Assembly: GCA_900239685.1 (NCBI GenBank)
Contig: OENT01000811.1
Location: 1 to 64,000 of the forward strand
Direction: 5' to 3'
DNA length: 64,000 nt
Source: Rotaria macrura
Taxonomy: Eukaryota; Rotifera; Eurotatoria; Philodinida; Philodinidae
Part shown: piece by piece, positions 27,762 to 39,859 of the stretch
Layout of the letters: every line of letters begins with the position of its first letter
Position numbering within the stretch: position 1 is the first letter of the stretch
Made by a program: the position numbers and the translations under genes
Notes under the pieces: model-generated
Seen by the model: the letters and a program-made list of their open reading frames with translations, nothing else
What the model was told of the DNA's origin: nothing
Database searches by the model: none

Positions 27762-29415
27762 TCAGGCCACCTTTTGCAACACGACGGCTACTTGAAAAAT
27801 AGTAGATATGAGAAAAAATATATTCATCTAGAACAATTAAAAATAGAATTAAGTGCTGGATTATGTTAATCAATGATAAAATAGGAAAACAAAATACAAG
27901 TGTCATTATACTATCATATTCCTTGATTACGTTTCGCTTCTAGAATTCACCATTCTAAACATAAATCTTATTAAAATAAATATTTTCTTTATTGGTACGC
28001 TTTAAAAACTGGTGAAAAATTAATCAAATAATTTTTTGTTGATTCCAAAGCATTGTAGTTTTGTCAATAAAAATATTCTAGGGTTTATAGGTGAGCATAT
28101 TCGTTACCTATTTTGTGGTCCAGGATACACATAGTAACGCCACATCTCATAAATTTGAAGTTTAGAAGGTGGCGCCAACAGCGTAACTACTATTAGTTCA
28201 TACATGGACGGTAGCAATTCAATAACAACAAACTCACTTATAACATGAGAACAATGAAAGAAAATAAAATATGATTCCTTATAGTGTCAATATATTCAAC
28301 ACATGTATCTCTTAGAAATATTGAATCATGCTGGAGAGTTTTCATGTCATGAAATAGAAAAAACTTTTCTAGAATCAAATGTTTCGATCAATCTGGAAAA
28401 CAATGCGAGAAAAAAAATTCCTTGCAAAATGTATACATGCCAATTAGATAGAACATGAAACGAAGCGTTGCATTTTTATTACATAATTATAGATGAAGGT
28501 TTATGTTTTTCAATAGAGTAACAAACTTGAAAGAAAATAATCAAGCTGAATAGAAATTATTGTGAATTTGAAAGTTTTTAGAAAATGAATTTCATTGACA
28601 ATCTATTTTCGATGGAATATTTAATATGATTGATACTGAGAATCTTTTTATTTGCTTTCAAAAATGTAAAACTATTAAGAATTATAATTATGGTAGATGA
28701 AAAATTAGATGATGAAAGAACCATTTCAAAAAATTCAGTTTAGTATAGTATTGAGAGATAGAAAATATATATATTATTTTCAATTGGATATAGTTTTTGG
28801 TAGGTGGCGCTGAAAGTAATGCTATGAATATCTTTTTGAAAGTGGGGCATTAGCTCCATAACAATAGAATCTTCGATGGTGATCGAAAGCCAATCGAACA
28901 TTAGTTTGAACGTATGTATGACACTTACATACTTTACATTTTAGACAAACTGATATATCTTAGTATCATAAAAAAAAAAAAGAAAAGAAACACGAATCAT
29001 TATTTATCAATGTTATCATTCATGAAAAATTGTTTAACTTCTCAAATAACTATTAGGACATATCGACGAAGACTTTGTACAGTTTGCACAATATGATTTT
29101 ACATTAGTTTATTGCCAATGTTTCTTTTTCATCATTTGTCAACGAGCATTGTTCAATCGAGTGTAATGATGATCATCAGTTGATGTTAAACAGTAGCTTG
29201 ATTACAACAATATGTGCCTGTGTTAATTTTTGTACTTCTAATGATACATAACAATGATCTTAACATGATTTTTTCATTCACAAAAACATTTCTGAGATAC
29301 TACTGACAAACATGATCAGTGTATCTACTGTTGAATGTATTTACATTATTTAAGACAAATTCAAGATGTTAATTTCGTCAGAGATGAAAATATTTGATTG
29401 ATTTCTGTTTTTCAG
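27762..29415. promoter_or_regulatory. Divergent intergenic region LETM1 / TBC1D31
   Basis: The two genes are transcribed away from each other, so this 1.65 kb should hold both promoters. I see AT-rich DNA, two short GGTGGCGC-containing patches (28171-28180 and 28803-28812) that may be repeat remnants, and acceptor-like sites close to both start codons. I find no TATA box at a convincing distance. Confidence 0.45.
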
Positions 29416-32400
29416 ATGATGCATAATACACTTGAACTTCATGGTAAAGAAAGTGGTCAGATATGGCATCGAAAAGCATCGAGCAAAAATGGGTGCGTAT
29501 CGTTGTCGTCGAATTTTGAAAACGAAAAAGCATGTTCAATTTCATTTATGTCTAGTCTTCTTGTTACTGTTCTACATTCTATATTCAATGTTGCTGATGT
29601 ACCGTTAAAAACAGTACATTTTTTACAAGCTGGATTCGATCGAAATGGTGAACGTCTATTGGCTGTTGATCAACGTGGAAATGTCTATGTTTTTGATCTT
29701 GTTCGAAACAAGTTTGTATTGTATATGTTTCATGAACTCTTTAAAAACAAAAATGAATATTCTTTACAATTAGATTTGAACTTGTTCATCGAACAGGTAC
29801 AAGTTGTACAGCCGTCGCATTTAATCTACGAAATCCATCGGAATTTTTAATTGCAATGCCAGATTTTACTGTCAAATGTTTTGATGCTGGTAAATATGTT
29901 CTTTTTTTTTCTTTTGTGAAACATTTTCAATAAACGTTGTTTCATTTTTCAATTTTAATATTGTCTATGGTAGATAAAAAAGAATTTGTTGCTTGGTTGA
30001 AAGGTCATGCAACACCGGTTAAGGAAATATCTGTTGATAGTAATGGAGATTTTTGTATAACAACATCAGCTGAAATAGCTTTCCTATGGGAATTAAAAAC
30101 ATTCGAACGAAAACGTAAATTAACAATAACAAATAAAAATGATGTTTGTCTATTTCGCGTAAGATAACATTTCCATTGAATGTTCGATTCAACATTTTAT
30201 ACGTAAATAAATATAGGCTTTCTTTTGTCCTGTTTCAAATTATATTCTAACATGTTTTCGTGATGATTCTATACTTGTATGGGATGCAAAGAATCTTGAA
30301 TTTAAATATCAATTGGCTGTACCAGAAAAGAATCCACCTTTTTATCGAGCATTTGCTGTAACAAAGTATATTGAAAAAGTTTTTTTCTTTTTTTAAATCG
30401 TGTAAAGATATCAATAAGAATATTTATGTGTATGTATCTATTTTAGTGATGGTAGTACACTTGTTTGTGGTGGTAAATCAAGCTATTTACAAATTTGGAA
30501 TTTAGAAACGCACAAATTAATAAAAATAATCGAATTACCAAAGACAATCAAAGAGATTAAAGATATGGCGTTTCTGACACAAAGTTTTGATGGTGGTTCA
30601 CATAAAGTATGAGCTCGATAGCATAGATTTGTGATTTTCAAGTTATTAGATTCTATGATATCTTACACTTATTTCTATGCATATAATAGAGTCGTATCGA
30701 ATTTTTCAAATATTCAACCCACAGAAACACTTTTTGAAAATGATCTGTCTCTCTCTCTCGCTTTCATTGAATTAGATTTGACATGGGAAAAGTCTGTTTC
30801 TCTTATTTATGTTTTTTTTTATTCGAATCTATCACAGAGATGATTGTTAGAAAAATATATTCTAAAATGAATTCTTTTAGAACGAAATTTACGTCTTGAT
30901 TTGATCAATTGAGAGTTTAATTCTTTTTTTTTTGAAAAATTCTTTATTCATCTTAAGGTGATGGCTATGCTCTGTCAAGATGGTATTCTTCGTTTTGCTG
31001 ATATTGAAACATGTCGTGATCTATTTCAAATTGGACAAGAAAATGATGCTATTCAACATTTTCTTCTTTCATCCAACGGAAAATTTTGTATATGTACACT
31101 TTCAACGGGTCAATTACATATCTATGATTTAGCAACAACTTGGAAAGAATTAAATCGAGCCCCGTCGCCAGTTGTTCGGGCACTACGTTCAAGTGAAGAT
31201 TTTCATAATGATACAAATAGTCAAATCACATGTTCAAAAGGATCAATAACAACAACAACAACAGCTCGAAGTTCAAGATCACGTCTAACATCAAATACAA
31301 ATACAGTCACAACAAATAAATTAGCTATTAAAAAACGCAGTCATTCAGCATCCGATCGTCTTCAACTAAAGCAACATTATGCGACAAGAATATCGGATAA
31401 GACAAGTATATCATCATCGCTTGTCGATCAATCAGCAGTAAGATTAGCGGAAGAGAACGAATCATAGAAAGTTTGTTTTTTTTCTCATTAGTTTCGAAAT
31501 CTACCTGAAGGTTTGAATTTTAAAAAACTTTATAAAATATTAAGATTCTATGGTGAATATCCATCAAAATATCGGTAAGAAAGAAAAATAGACGAATTTA
31601 TGACAAATCAGATGTTGTTTAATTTTTGTGTACTCAAAAAGTGAGTACACTCTAGAATCGGTCAGTGTGTCCGGCCGGCCGTTAACACGATAACTCTTTA
31701 CAAATACATTCGATTGAGCTGAAATTTTGTGCACAGAATTATCTAATGAATATCTCGGTCGAGTTCGAAGATGAGAAGGATCCGGCAAGAAATGGCTGAG
31801 TAATCGAAAAAATTGTCATTTTTCACCAAACCATCCCTGAGGTGGGGTACAGGGATTTTTTCAAAAATAAACTTTTTTCTCAGAATTATCCACAACGTAT
31901 ATAAATCGACTCAGTTTTTAACGCTGATTCCGAATCTGACATTAGTTTTGAACTAAATCGCAGCTTTCTAACAAAACATCGCCTGAAAATGCACAAAAAC
32001 TGCATCTAGAGACGAAATTGCCTAGATTAGTCTGAGATGACCATTAGTTTTGGAGTTTCCCAAAAAGGTTTACCAGTGCACACATTCTAGAATGACTGAT
32101 TTGTCTCATTCACTTTTTGAAGTACACATAACTCTCGGACATAAGTACGAAGTTTTCACATTTATTTATCTTCGTTTTGTTTTGGGAACATATTAGAGCA
32201 TTTATTTGGCGATGTCTTCTTCGTTTACCGGAAAATCATGCTGCTTACGCTGCACTTGTTGAAAAAGGTGGACATTTAACATTTGCTAAATTACAAGAAC
32301 AATATCCATTGAGAAGTCGAAAATTATTAAGAATTATGCAACGGTATGTAAATGTGATTTTGTATGTATTTGCTTTATTTGTTTATCATTATGTTTATCA

Positions 32401-35400
32401 GTGTATTATCAGCATTGGCTCATTGGTCATCAATATTTGGTGAAACAGATTATTTACCATTATTATCATTTCCATTCATAAAATTATTTGAAAATAATCA
32501 ACTGATTTGTTTCGAAGTTATTGCAACAGTTCTTTTTAACTGGTGTCAATTGTGGTTTATGTATTTTCCAAATCCACCAGTCAATGTTTTAGGTATTATT
32601 TTAGACGAAAAACTATGACTAAATCGATTCGAATAACTCGAGTATTTTTTCTAGTGTTTTAATAAGAAATCACATGAATACGTTACATCAAATATCATTT
32701 CGAATTAGACGTACAGAAGAATAATTTAGATAGGTTTTAGATGATGAATGAGTATATTCTGATTATATTTATATACATGTGAAAAAAATTCCTATAGAAT
32801 ATCATCAAAGATTCGACAATCAAAATTTACAATGTTCTATAGTTAGTACATCTTGATGAAAATAATATATTGTTTAGTTTAAGTAAGAAACATACAATAT
32901 GTCGGTGACTAGTCTAAGAAAATTAAGTGTGTATAGAAAAATTTAGGTCTTCATTAGTAAAGACAAAAGTATATTCGAATTTTCTTATATTTTATGAATC
33001 CTTCATTGTGATTCTGATGAAATGCCTCGTTGGAAAAGTATAAAATCTGTGTTTCCATGTCCTCAAATTGATCATCATAGAAATCAGAAGTCTCTTTCAT
33101 TTCTTGAATTAGTTTCTTTTCTTTAAGGAATGGTTGAAAATTTACTTACACATCACGATCATACATTGTTGGCACATTTCGTACGTTATAAAGTAACTTC
33201 ACAAGTAAGAAATGATCGAAAAACGAACTGTTTGTTTTCTAAAATAAAAGAAATTCAATTCATTTTAAGATCTATGTATGGCCACTTTTTGAAACATTCT
33301 TTTCTGAAATATTCAATCGTGATGAATGGCTTTGTTTGTTCGATCATATATTCAGTAATCATCCATCATTTACTCTCTATATTATTACATCATATTGTAT
33401 TAATAATCGAAGTGCTCTTCTACGAGTTACTGAACTTGATGATTTTAAATATTTTTTTCATCATCGAAATCCTATATCAGTTCAAACGATTCTTACGGAA
33501 GCTTATCGTTTGAGTGAAGTAACACCAGCTGATATTGATCCAAAACGTATGATTGAATCATTTCAACCGTTGACACGTGGACAATATCCTGTGTTTAACA
33601 AATATCCGAAGTTTATTGTCGATTATCAAATACAAGAAAAAGAAAAATTACGTGAAGAAGAAATGAATTATATTCGACAACGGTATATATTAACTAAAAA
33701 ATAAAAAATTTCATCCTCATCTTTCAGTGAACTTAACGTTGAAATGTATCGTGAACGGCAACAACGTCGACATGAAGAGGAATCGTGGCTTCGACAACAG
33801 GTTTCAAAAAATTTTATAACAATCCTAATTCAATCTAATTCTTATGATTTTCAATAGCAACTATTAATTGAAGCTGAAGAAAAACGACGTAAACTATTAT
33901 TAGAAGAAGATACTCGAGTTAAAGAACAGAAAAACAAGTATGTCTCTTGATCGTATGAAACATAATCTACAAAGTTTGTTGAAGTAGAGCGATACAAGCA
34001 TGGATCTTTTTCGTCACTGATATAAAACCTAATGCCACGATATTCACTAGTCGAATCGTTTCTATTCCTTTCTTTTTGTGCAACTCACATATATTTTCGA
34101 AGAAAATTGTGAGTGAAAGTTTTAAGATGAAGTTTTTGCGGCTCCCCCACTCCATCACAGGCGCTCAAAGTACTTCGAATATTTTACGAAAAGATTATGT
34201 GAGTTCCTCATTTCAGCCCGAAAGGAGCTGAGTTCTGATTCTTAGAAACGCTAGGAAATGTTTTTTTTTCTTTTATTGAAAATTTACTATTTCCATTATA
34301 TTTAACAACTTAGATTCTTGTCTATGTTTAGTGTGTCTCATTTCGTGTAATGACATAGAATCTTTCTCTGGACAAACTTTGAACAGACTTTAACGTGATT
34401 CTAGCGTTTTTGAAAATCATTATTGAAGTAGTTGTGTTCAATTCTTCAAGAGTTGTATTCATGATAGAAAATTCTTGTTAACTACATAAATATTCCTCGT
34501 TTTATGACAATATACAGAGATTTTGATCGTATTTTACATATTGAATTCTGTGGACGTTGTATTTTTTCCGTCGAATAATTTCATTGTTTAATTTTCATAG
34601 ACTTCAAACACTGAATCAAGAAATTAAAGTAAGATATATTCGAAGCATCGATGAACTCAATATATAGAACAACTTTAGGTGCGAGAAATGCAATTACTTG
34701 ATGTAGCTCGTCGTAAAATGCTTCATCAACAGCATTTAATGAAAGAAGCTGAATTACATCGATTAGATGATGAAATTCGAAAAAAAGTTTGTTTTTCATT
34801 TCATGTTCAATTTTTAAGAAGATGTATATATTTATATATCGATCGATTCCTGTTTTCTTCGTGTCTAGGCCGAAGTACGAAAAGATGTTTTAGAAACGGG
34901 CATAAAATCAGCTGAACTTAAAACATTAGAGTTAGAAACACAAACAAAAATATTGGAAAATGTATGTAGTGATTTTAAACATACATGTATAATAGAAAAC
35001 TAATCATTTCTCTATTTTTGTTCTATTTAGCAAATGCTACGATTACAAACTTCGAAGCCATCGAATAATGCAGCGTTCGATTTGGATGAGTTTGCTGATG
35101 ATACAAGTTTTAAAGCAACAACTAAAAAGATCGTTGCAGATGCGAAGGTTTATTAAAAATTGAATTTTCCATTCTGTAGCGGGACGTTTCTTTTACTATT
35201 TTTCTTTAGCATACGCATCATTTTCCGAATGAGATTTCAATGGATAATGAAAACATTGCATTGCGTTTCGAAATGAAAGATGAAGATGCAAAAGATGACA
35301 TGACAGACGTAAGTCAAAATTTTTCCCGAACTCGAATTATTTTAATTGATTTCGAAAAAAAAATAAAACTATCTCTTTAGGTTTGGAAACAATTACGTGA

Positions 35401-37981
35401 AGCTAAGGCTAAGGAATTAGAAATGAAAAAACAATTAAATGATATGTATCAACAAAAGGTATACTATAATAGATTAAAATAACTAAGAAAACTAGAGTCA
35501 GGACGATCAAACGAAGAAGTTCAACTTAGGAATGAACTAGTCGAAAATAGTATCTTATTTTTTAGTATATGTGTAATTTTGCACTTGAACATATCTTGAA
35601 GCATGAATTTTTTGATCTTATCAGGAAAAACCAGTTTTATTTGGTAATCTGTTCCTTATTCGAACTAAATCATAGATTTTAGTAGATGAACGTATGTGAT
35701 ATGTTGTTGTGTACTCAAAAAGTGAGCACACTCTAGAATCGGTCAGTGTGTCCGGCCGGCCGTTAACACGATAACTCTTTACAAATACATTCGATTGAGC
35801 TGAAATTTTGTGCACAGAATTATCTAATGAATATCTCGGTCGAGTTCGAAGATGAGAAGGATCCGGCAAGAAATGGTTGAGTTATCGAAAAAATTGTCAT
35901 TTTTCACCAAGCAATCCCTGAGGTGGGGTACAGGGATTTTTTCAAAAATAAACTTTTTTCTTAGAATTATCCACAACGTATATAAATCGACTCAGTTTTT
36001 AACGCTGATTCCGAATCTAATATTAGTTTTGAACCAAATCGCAGCTTTCTAACAAAACATCGCCTGAAAATGCCCGAAAACCAAATGCCTAGATATGTCT
36101 GAGATGATCAGTAGTTTTGGATTTTCCCAAAAAGGTTTACCAGTGCACACATTCTAGAATGACTGATTTGTCTCATTCACTTTTTGAAGTACACATAACT
36201 CTCGGACATAAGTCCGAAGTTTTCACATTTATTTTTTCATTGAAAATTATTTTGTCTTCGGTAGTCGACAGATTTGCTTTGAGATAGATCATCTATTTCG
36301 AGAAATGAGTATTGCTGAAGACGTTACATCATAATGTTCATATTACTATTTCTACCATATATTAAGAAATTCAGAAATTAAAGAGTGATATAGAGATGTT
36401 ATCACTTGTATGGTTTCAAATGTTTTCTAACTCTGCCTATGTACGTGTTTTATATTTTCATTTTTAATGTGAATTGTTTTCGGTTCGTTGGCGAAGGATA
36501 CAGTTTTTAATATTATTGTGTATTTTATATACTCGTGTTTAAATTATTTTTATTCAGCTATATAAAAAATGAAATACAATTCGAATGTTTCGACAATCGA
36601 AATTGTCTTCTTCAGATGAAATATTTTATATGAATGTACAGGCATTGGTTTTATCATGATAGTGGGACGGAGGAAGAAAACAAATAGTCTTTATATCCTA
36701 CCAGTTTCATCGTCTTATCGGTCTACTATCATACTATGAAAAAGAAATAGAAACAATGCCTGTACATTTATGTACAATATCATCTGAAGAAGACAATTTC
36801 TATTGTCGAAACGTGATAATCGTATTTTATTTTATTTTCTTGAATAAAAATTTAAAAAAAAAAACTTAAAAATAATTATTTATGTAACTATCGATCGGTT
36901 TAAAGGTTAGATGTTACACGAATTCAATAAATATGTAAAATAATGTATAACAACCCTGTGTCAAATAAACTTGACGGGACGCTGTAGTGAATTCATTTGT
37001 CCTGTCCGTCAAGTGATCCGTATTTCGGTCCCATCTCGTCCTACAAAATTCGATTCTTCGTGTTCCCTGGAGCTCTGTAAATTATTCTATTCGACTGGAA
37101 ACGTAATCGAATCTTTCCGATTATCTTGTTGCAACGGTAACTAAAACATAATATAAAACTGAACTTCGTGTGTCTCAAAGCTTATTTAATGATGGCAGTT
37201 GAAAGTTTCAAATGAGAAATTCTCTTGATTTTTGCATGAAACCAAGACAAAGATTCTTTGATGCTTGTGATTCTGAATAGCTCTTCATTGTGAAAAATAT
37301 TTCTCGCATTGCTATAGGAGAGTTCAATATTTATCTAGAGATATTTTCAAAGATTTCTGTCAATTTTCATCATGTTACATGACAAAGAGAAAGACTGATA
37401 GAGAAAAAGAAAGAAATTTATCTTTCACATTGAATTGCAAATGTCTTAACTAAATATCATTTTATCATTGCAGAATGCTTTGAATAGCCACGATACAAAC
37501 CAACTACTTCAAGTAATGACCAGTAACAAAGCTGCAATTACTGATGCAGAAAAACCAATATCATCTAGAACAAAAGGATCAACAGTAACAGACGATGTCA
37601 ATACAGAATCGTATCATACGTCAGGTAGAATTCTACTTTATTATTTATCATAGTTTAAATATCGGTTGACATTTCTAGAAGTGATTCGTATGGTAAATCA
37701 ACCAACTCATGTTCGATGTATTAATACACCGAACGGTTCAATAGCGGGTGATTCAATAGCATCATCGGCTTGTATGTTAAATCCATTGAAAATAATTTAC
37801 TCTGTATATAAAATATATCGTTTTTTTAGTAAATCTCGATCGTGGCCGAGGAGAACTAGATAATGATATACGAAAATTATTGAATGACATTCGTGACCGA
37901 CGAGCACGACTTGTTCATGAAAATTCGCAAGCACAACCATTTGCATTAACATCGATGAATACTCCAACTGCTATTTCTTGA
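29416..37981 (+). CDS. TBC1D31: TBC1D31 (WDR67) WD40/TBC/coiled-coil centriolar satellite protein
   Basis: Twenty-two exons: 29416-29711, 29774-29889, 29974-30158, 30217-30365, 30447-30606, 30958-31437, 31492-31574, 32197-32343, 32402-32592, 33128-33204, 33270-33682, 33728-33800, 33858-33937, 34601-34628, 34679-34786, 34869-34961, 35031-35147, 35210-35308, 35381-35458, 37474-37624, 37679-37771, 37830-37981. The spliced length is an exact 1,122 codons plus stop. Residues 1-390 are WD40 blades (ESGQIWHRK, VYVFDLVRNKF, FRDDSILVWD, GGKSSYLQIWNL, MLCQDGILRF). A Ser/Thr/Lys linker follows (about 395-465). Then comes a TBC domain (about 470-745: SKYRAFIWRCLLRLPENHAA, ALAHWSSIFGET, QLICFEVIATV.FNWC, YFPNPP, DHIFSNHPSF, FFHHRNP), then a long Gln/Glu/Arg coiled coil (about 745-990). 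The family acts at centriolar satellites in ciliogenesis; GAP activity is doubtful. ATGATG directly follows a TTTTTCAG acceptor. A poly(A) signal, AATAAA, lies at about 38091. Confidence 0.96.
31628..32167 (+). repeat. 0.55 kb interspersed repeat, copy 2 (in TBC1D31 intron 7)
   Basis: Same ends and interior as copy 1, and the same orientation on the plus strand. It shares diagnostic bases and a small internal deletion with copy 3. It accounts for nearly all of the 622 bp intron, whereas neighbouring introns are about 55 bp. The boundaries are therefore close to the true insertion. A minus-strand frame starting MPDPSHLRTRPRYS is open in all copies. Confidence 0.88.
34078..34222 (+). repeat. 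Dispersed repeat, copy C (in TBC1D31 intron 13)
   Basis: It opens with the same hairpin as 4286-4317 and continues with GTGAGTGAAAGTTTTAAG.TGAAGTTTTT. It closes with GAGTTCCTCATTTCAGCCCG, which matches (reverse complement) the far end of copy A near 1120-1138. It is shorter than the other copies and lacks the GCGGCAAATAA block. Confidence 0.65.
35709..36235 (+). repeat. 0.55 kb interspersed repeat, copy 3 (in TBC1D31 intron 19)
   Basis: It starts at GTGTACTC and ends CACATTTATTT like the others. One base of the left hairpin differs (GAGCACAC instead of GAGTACAC). It is closest to copy 2, with which it shares the GTTAACACGATAAC variant and the shortened internal segment, plus a further small loss of its own near 36072. 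Confidence 0.88.
36565..36836. mobile_element. About 270 bp foldback/MITE element
   Basis: Both ends carry the word TTTCGACAAT.GAAATTGTC followed by TTCTTCAGATG, in opposite orientation. A second matched block (TGTACAGGCATTG) lies further in on each side, so the arms pair over about 90-100 bp. There is no coding capacity. A target duplication cannot be fixed in the AT-rich flanks. Confidence 0.75.
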
Positions 37982-38224
37982 ATCTCATTGTAATGTAGAA
38001 TAGTTATCTTTGATTTTTATTTCATGTTTTTCTTCTTTTGTTTTCAATCTATGTTTGTGTTGAATTAGAGTATTATTTAAAAACAAAAACAATAAATATC
38101 CATGTGTAGGATTTCAAGTCAAAACTTAGATTATTGTTTGCATGGTTGAAAAGACAGAAATTTATGTCGAATCTTCGTCGTTTTTCATCTAGTTCGAAGC
38201 ATTTCGTTTGTTGTCTTTTATACT

Positions 38225-38427
38225 CAGTTGAGGTACACATTCAAAGTGGTTATTTTTGTTCGACGATGATCTTGACAGCGGGAAATCAAAGTATCGAGCT
38301 GCAACCGATACTTCATTTCTTCTACTTTGCTCCATTGATCAGTAGATACTGCCCGGACATGACGATTTTGCCGTCTTCTCATGTCGAGATAATTAAAATA
38401 CGAACAAAAACAGAATTTAGGCGACAT
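38225..38427 (-). CDS. Possible small gene or exon, function unknown
   Basis: This patch is more GC-rich than its surroundings. On the minus strand it reads MSPKFCFCSYFNYLDMRRRQ and continues with a hydrophilic run ending RRTKITTLN, after which a GTGTAC donor-like site and a CTAG acceptor 50 bases on would add MKNDEDST and a stop. On the plus strand, 38134-38493 is also open (119 codons), so only one can be real and both may be chance. It sits about 150 bp past the likely TBC1D31 polyadenylation site. I do not recognise either product. Confidence 0.25.
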
Positions 38428-38499
38428 TCTATCTGCTCATATGCGAAACAGCTGTTAAGACAGCTAATAGAAAATAGTGAATCATTGACATAATGAATC

Positions 38500-39859
38500 A
38501 ATGAAGTATCAATAATTTCGAGAAATAATCGGTCGATACATTTTCGAAGGGAATGATAGATTTTAGAATAAATACTGTTCATGTTGTGCACCTATTTTAG
38601 ATCAATTGGTTGAACAGAGCATGCTCTGACTTTGATTGATTGACCACAAGAAAATACTTCTAACTTTTCCTAAGGTGAAAGCCAGTGCGTCACACTGCAT
38701 TTCGTAGTCGAGTGAAACTCGAGTATGATCAAACTTCTCATGCGTTCCGTAGCTACAATATATTCTTTCCTTTGATGATGATGATGATGATGCTGTTCAG
38801 ATGGAAATTTTCTTGAAATCGTATCATTAATCAATGTAAGAAATACTTGCTATACACGAAAAAAAACATTTGCATCAAATTTTTTCATATGGCTACTCGA
38901 TTATCAACACATCATAGACTTCTATATCTTGGCTAGATCGCATTTACACTGAGTGAGTCAATATGTACTATGTCTCTTCTACGTACATTATTTATATATA
39001 TTACTAAAAATAGAAAAATCATCAGTTCTTATATAGACATGAGCAACACACAAACTAGATGTCGCGATTGTATTCAATCGATTCAACAAGAATAAATGAT
39101 TTAGTAACTACATATTGAAGGAACTAAGCCAATGTTTCATATAAACACCGTAGTAAGTTGAAATTCTGAAGTTCCCAATGAAAACAGAACAACTGGTTTG
39201 ATCATCATTTTATAGTTCTATCTATAGTATTAGAAATACTATACTGTGTCATCAAGAGTCTCAAAAAAAAAAGAAATTCTTGAATTACTATCATTGATTT
39301 ATATTGCAATACTTTAAAGATAGTTTTATTTCATTTGTTGATCAATCAATAATTATCGTTATTCAATGAAAAATTTTCCAGCTTGTTCCTTTTCCCCCGG
39401 GTGAACTTTCAGTTTACTAGTCTTTGTACTCATGAAAGTAATAACTACTGATATTCTATAATTCTTGACAACTCAATAGAACAATAATTATTCTTATTCA
39501 TTCTATCATAAGCTATTGCTTACTATGAGAAAGTCATTTACATCATATATCTTATGTCTATTATCTTTTCATAATATTAAAATTCGATAAGTAAAAATAG
39601 AAAACTTGAATTGAATATAAACAATAATTGACAGAATAATACATACTAAATGTGTTTTTATGCCGAGGAAATATTGTCGTACAGAATTTTGGACTTATTG
39701 AATAGAATAACTATATGTTTTTATTCTTGAATAGGTACTTTTCAAAAGTACGTCTCATTCGATTGCTCATTATTCATATTCGTCTCGTTAATATTCGTCT
39801 CGTGCGAAATCATATACTTTCATGATACATTCGTCAGAAATCAATACAACAAAGTAGAA
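38500..39859. other. Intergenic DNA upstream of the aspartic protease
   Basis: AT-rich sequence with a (GAT)n microsatellite at about 38775-38793. No gene is supportable. The last 200 bases should include the protease promoter. Confidence 0.45.

Larger units (their letters stand above)
35459..37473 (+). other. 2.0 kb TBC1D31 intron loaded with transposable elements
   Basis: The longest intron of the gene. It carries copy 3 of the 0.55 kb repeat, a foldback element at about 36565-36836 and a hAT-like terminus remnant near 37030-37077. The flanking exons are fixed by frame and phase. Confidence 0.75.

Noticed and set aside
33130-33513. 127-codon frame overlapping TBC1D31 exons 10-11
   Set aside because: Only its first 25 codons are real exon. 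The rest reads through an intron and then exon 11 in the wrong frame.
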